Source: Desulfarculus sp.
Lineage (GTDB): Bacteria; Desulfobacterota; Desulfarculia; Desulfarculales; Desulfarculaceae
Length of the DNA: 7,221 nt
Reading direction: 5' to 3'
NCBI GenBank assembly: GCA_020216625.1
Contig: JAIUYB010000103.1
Coordinates: 1-7,221 of the forward strand
Positions 7,047 through 7,221 of this stretch are shown in pieces; within the stretch, counting starts at the first letter, position 1, and each line of letters opens with the position of its first letter. A program made the translations under genes and the position numbers. The notes under the pieces were generated by a model. It was given only the letters and a program-made list of their open reading frames with translations. It was not told where the DNA came from and made no database searches.

Positions 7047-7082
7047 GCTGGCGCGGGTTAAGTCGGTGCTGGCGCTGGTTAA
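7047..7082. repeat. two 15-bp direct repeats, 21-bp period
   Basis: GCTGGCGCGGGTTAA (7047-7061) and GCTGGCGCTGGTTAA (7068-7082) differ at one base and are spaced exactly 21 bp, two helical turns. A partial third copy, GCTGGCGCTGG, lies at 6914-6924, just upstream of the predicted promoter. The phasing suits tandem binding sites for a regulator on one face of the helix. It could also be a small duplication. Confidence 0.4.
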
Positions 7083-7221
7083 CGATAAGTTCACCTGGCC
7101 ATGGCTTTGGCCCGCCAGGACCGAAATGGAGTCCCGCGGCGCGGGGCCAGCGCCCCGCTCCCCAGCGCTGGCGAGGCGATCTGTCCGAGATCGCGGAGCG
7201 TGGCCCCTGCCTGGCGAACGG

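Larger units (their letters stand above)
6677..7221. other. 545-bp region without a supported gene
   Basis: It holds the promoter, structured leader and repeats listed separately. The part from 6900 to 7221 also carries several perfect short stems: 6926-6930/6934-6938, 6948-6953/6958-6963 (loop GATG), 7094-7099/7114-7119, 7141-7147/7152-7158 (loop CAGC) and 7176-7182/7188-7194 (loop GTCCG), plus a nine-C run at 7022-7030. A minus-strand frame is open from the right edge to a TAA at 6888-6890, about 111 codons. Its translation is Arg/Pro/Gly/Ser-rich with no recognisable domain, so I do not call it a gene, although the tail of an upstream gene cannot be ruled out. I see no tRNA or known structural RNA. 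Confidence 0.5.

Noticed and set aside
6888..7220. minus-strand frame open from the right edge to TAA at 6888-6890
   Set aside because: About 111 codons, Arg/Pro/Gly-rich with no domain. A second frame is also open for about 75 codons over the same region, so openness here is weak evidence of coding. The LTSASTD/LTRASVD repeat it encodes comes from the 21-bp DNA repeat.

Overview
The window is GC-rich bacterial chromosome DNA. All supported genes lie on the minus strand, so the region reads from the right edge towards the left. High GC, strong GC bias at third codon positions, and SrfB/SrfC-type proteins beside small cysteine-motif and GYF_2 membrane proteins suggest a GC-rich Gram-negative. 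A Desulfobacterota (deltaproteobacterial) or similar lineage is plausible, but no gene here fixes the taxon.

In reading order: (1) Positions 7221-6680 are a non-coding stretch with a 21-bp-period direct repeat, several small GC hairpins, a sigma70-like promoter (6870-6899), and a leader of about 190 nt that appears heavily folded. The leader includes an 11-bp stem followed by five Ts, which looks like a terminator or attenuator, and two back-to-back hairpins. (2) 6676-6197 encodes a 159-residue DUF2752 membrane protein with a CPxCGxTRA motif and a TTG start. (3) 6151-5336 encodes a 271-residue protein with an N-terminal GYF_2 (DUF4339) domain and a hydrophobic membrane domain. (4) A 93-bp gap carries a strong hairpin just after the GYF_2 stop codon. 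(5) 5242-2153 encodes a complete SrfB-family protein of 1029 residues, with the nucleotide-binding motifs of the actin/Hsp70 (ASKHA) fold. (6) 2115-1 encodes an SrfC-family large P-loop GTPase-like protein. It starts 37 bp after srfB, runs 705 codons without a stop and continues past the left edge.

The four genes are co-oriented with gaps of 45, 93 and 37 bp, so they could form one operon. The hairpin before srfB may reduce or separate expression of srfBC. SrfB and SrfC are named from the Salmonella srfABC locus, regulated by SsrB, and their biochemical role is poorly understood. Here the position directly upstream of srfB is not a recognisable srfA but the GYF_2 membrane protein. GYF domains of the eukaryotic type bind proline-rich PPG-hydrophobic peptides, and SrfC has an exposed-looking PPGSPPPGF segment just after its switch-I-like region. 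This suggests a testable model: the GYF_2 protein anchors an SrfB/SrfC ATPase-GTPase pair at the membrane. That model is inference.
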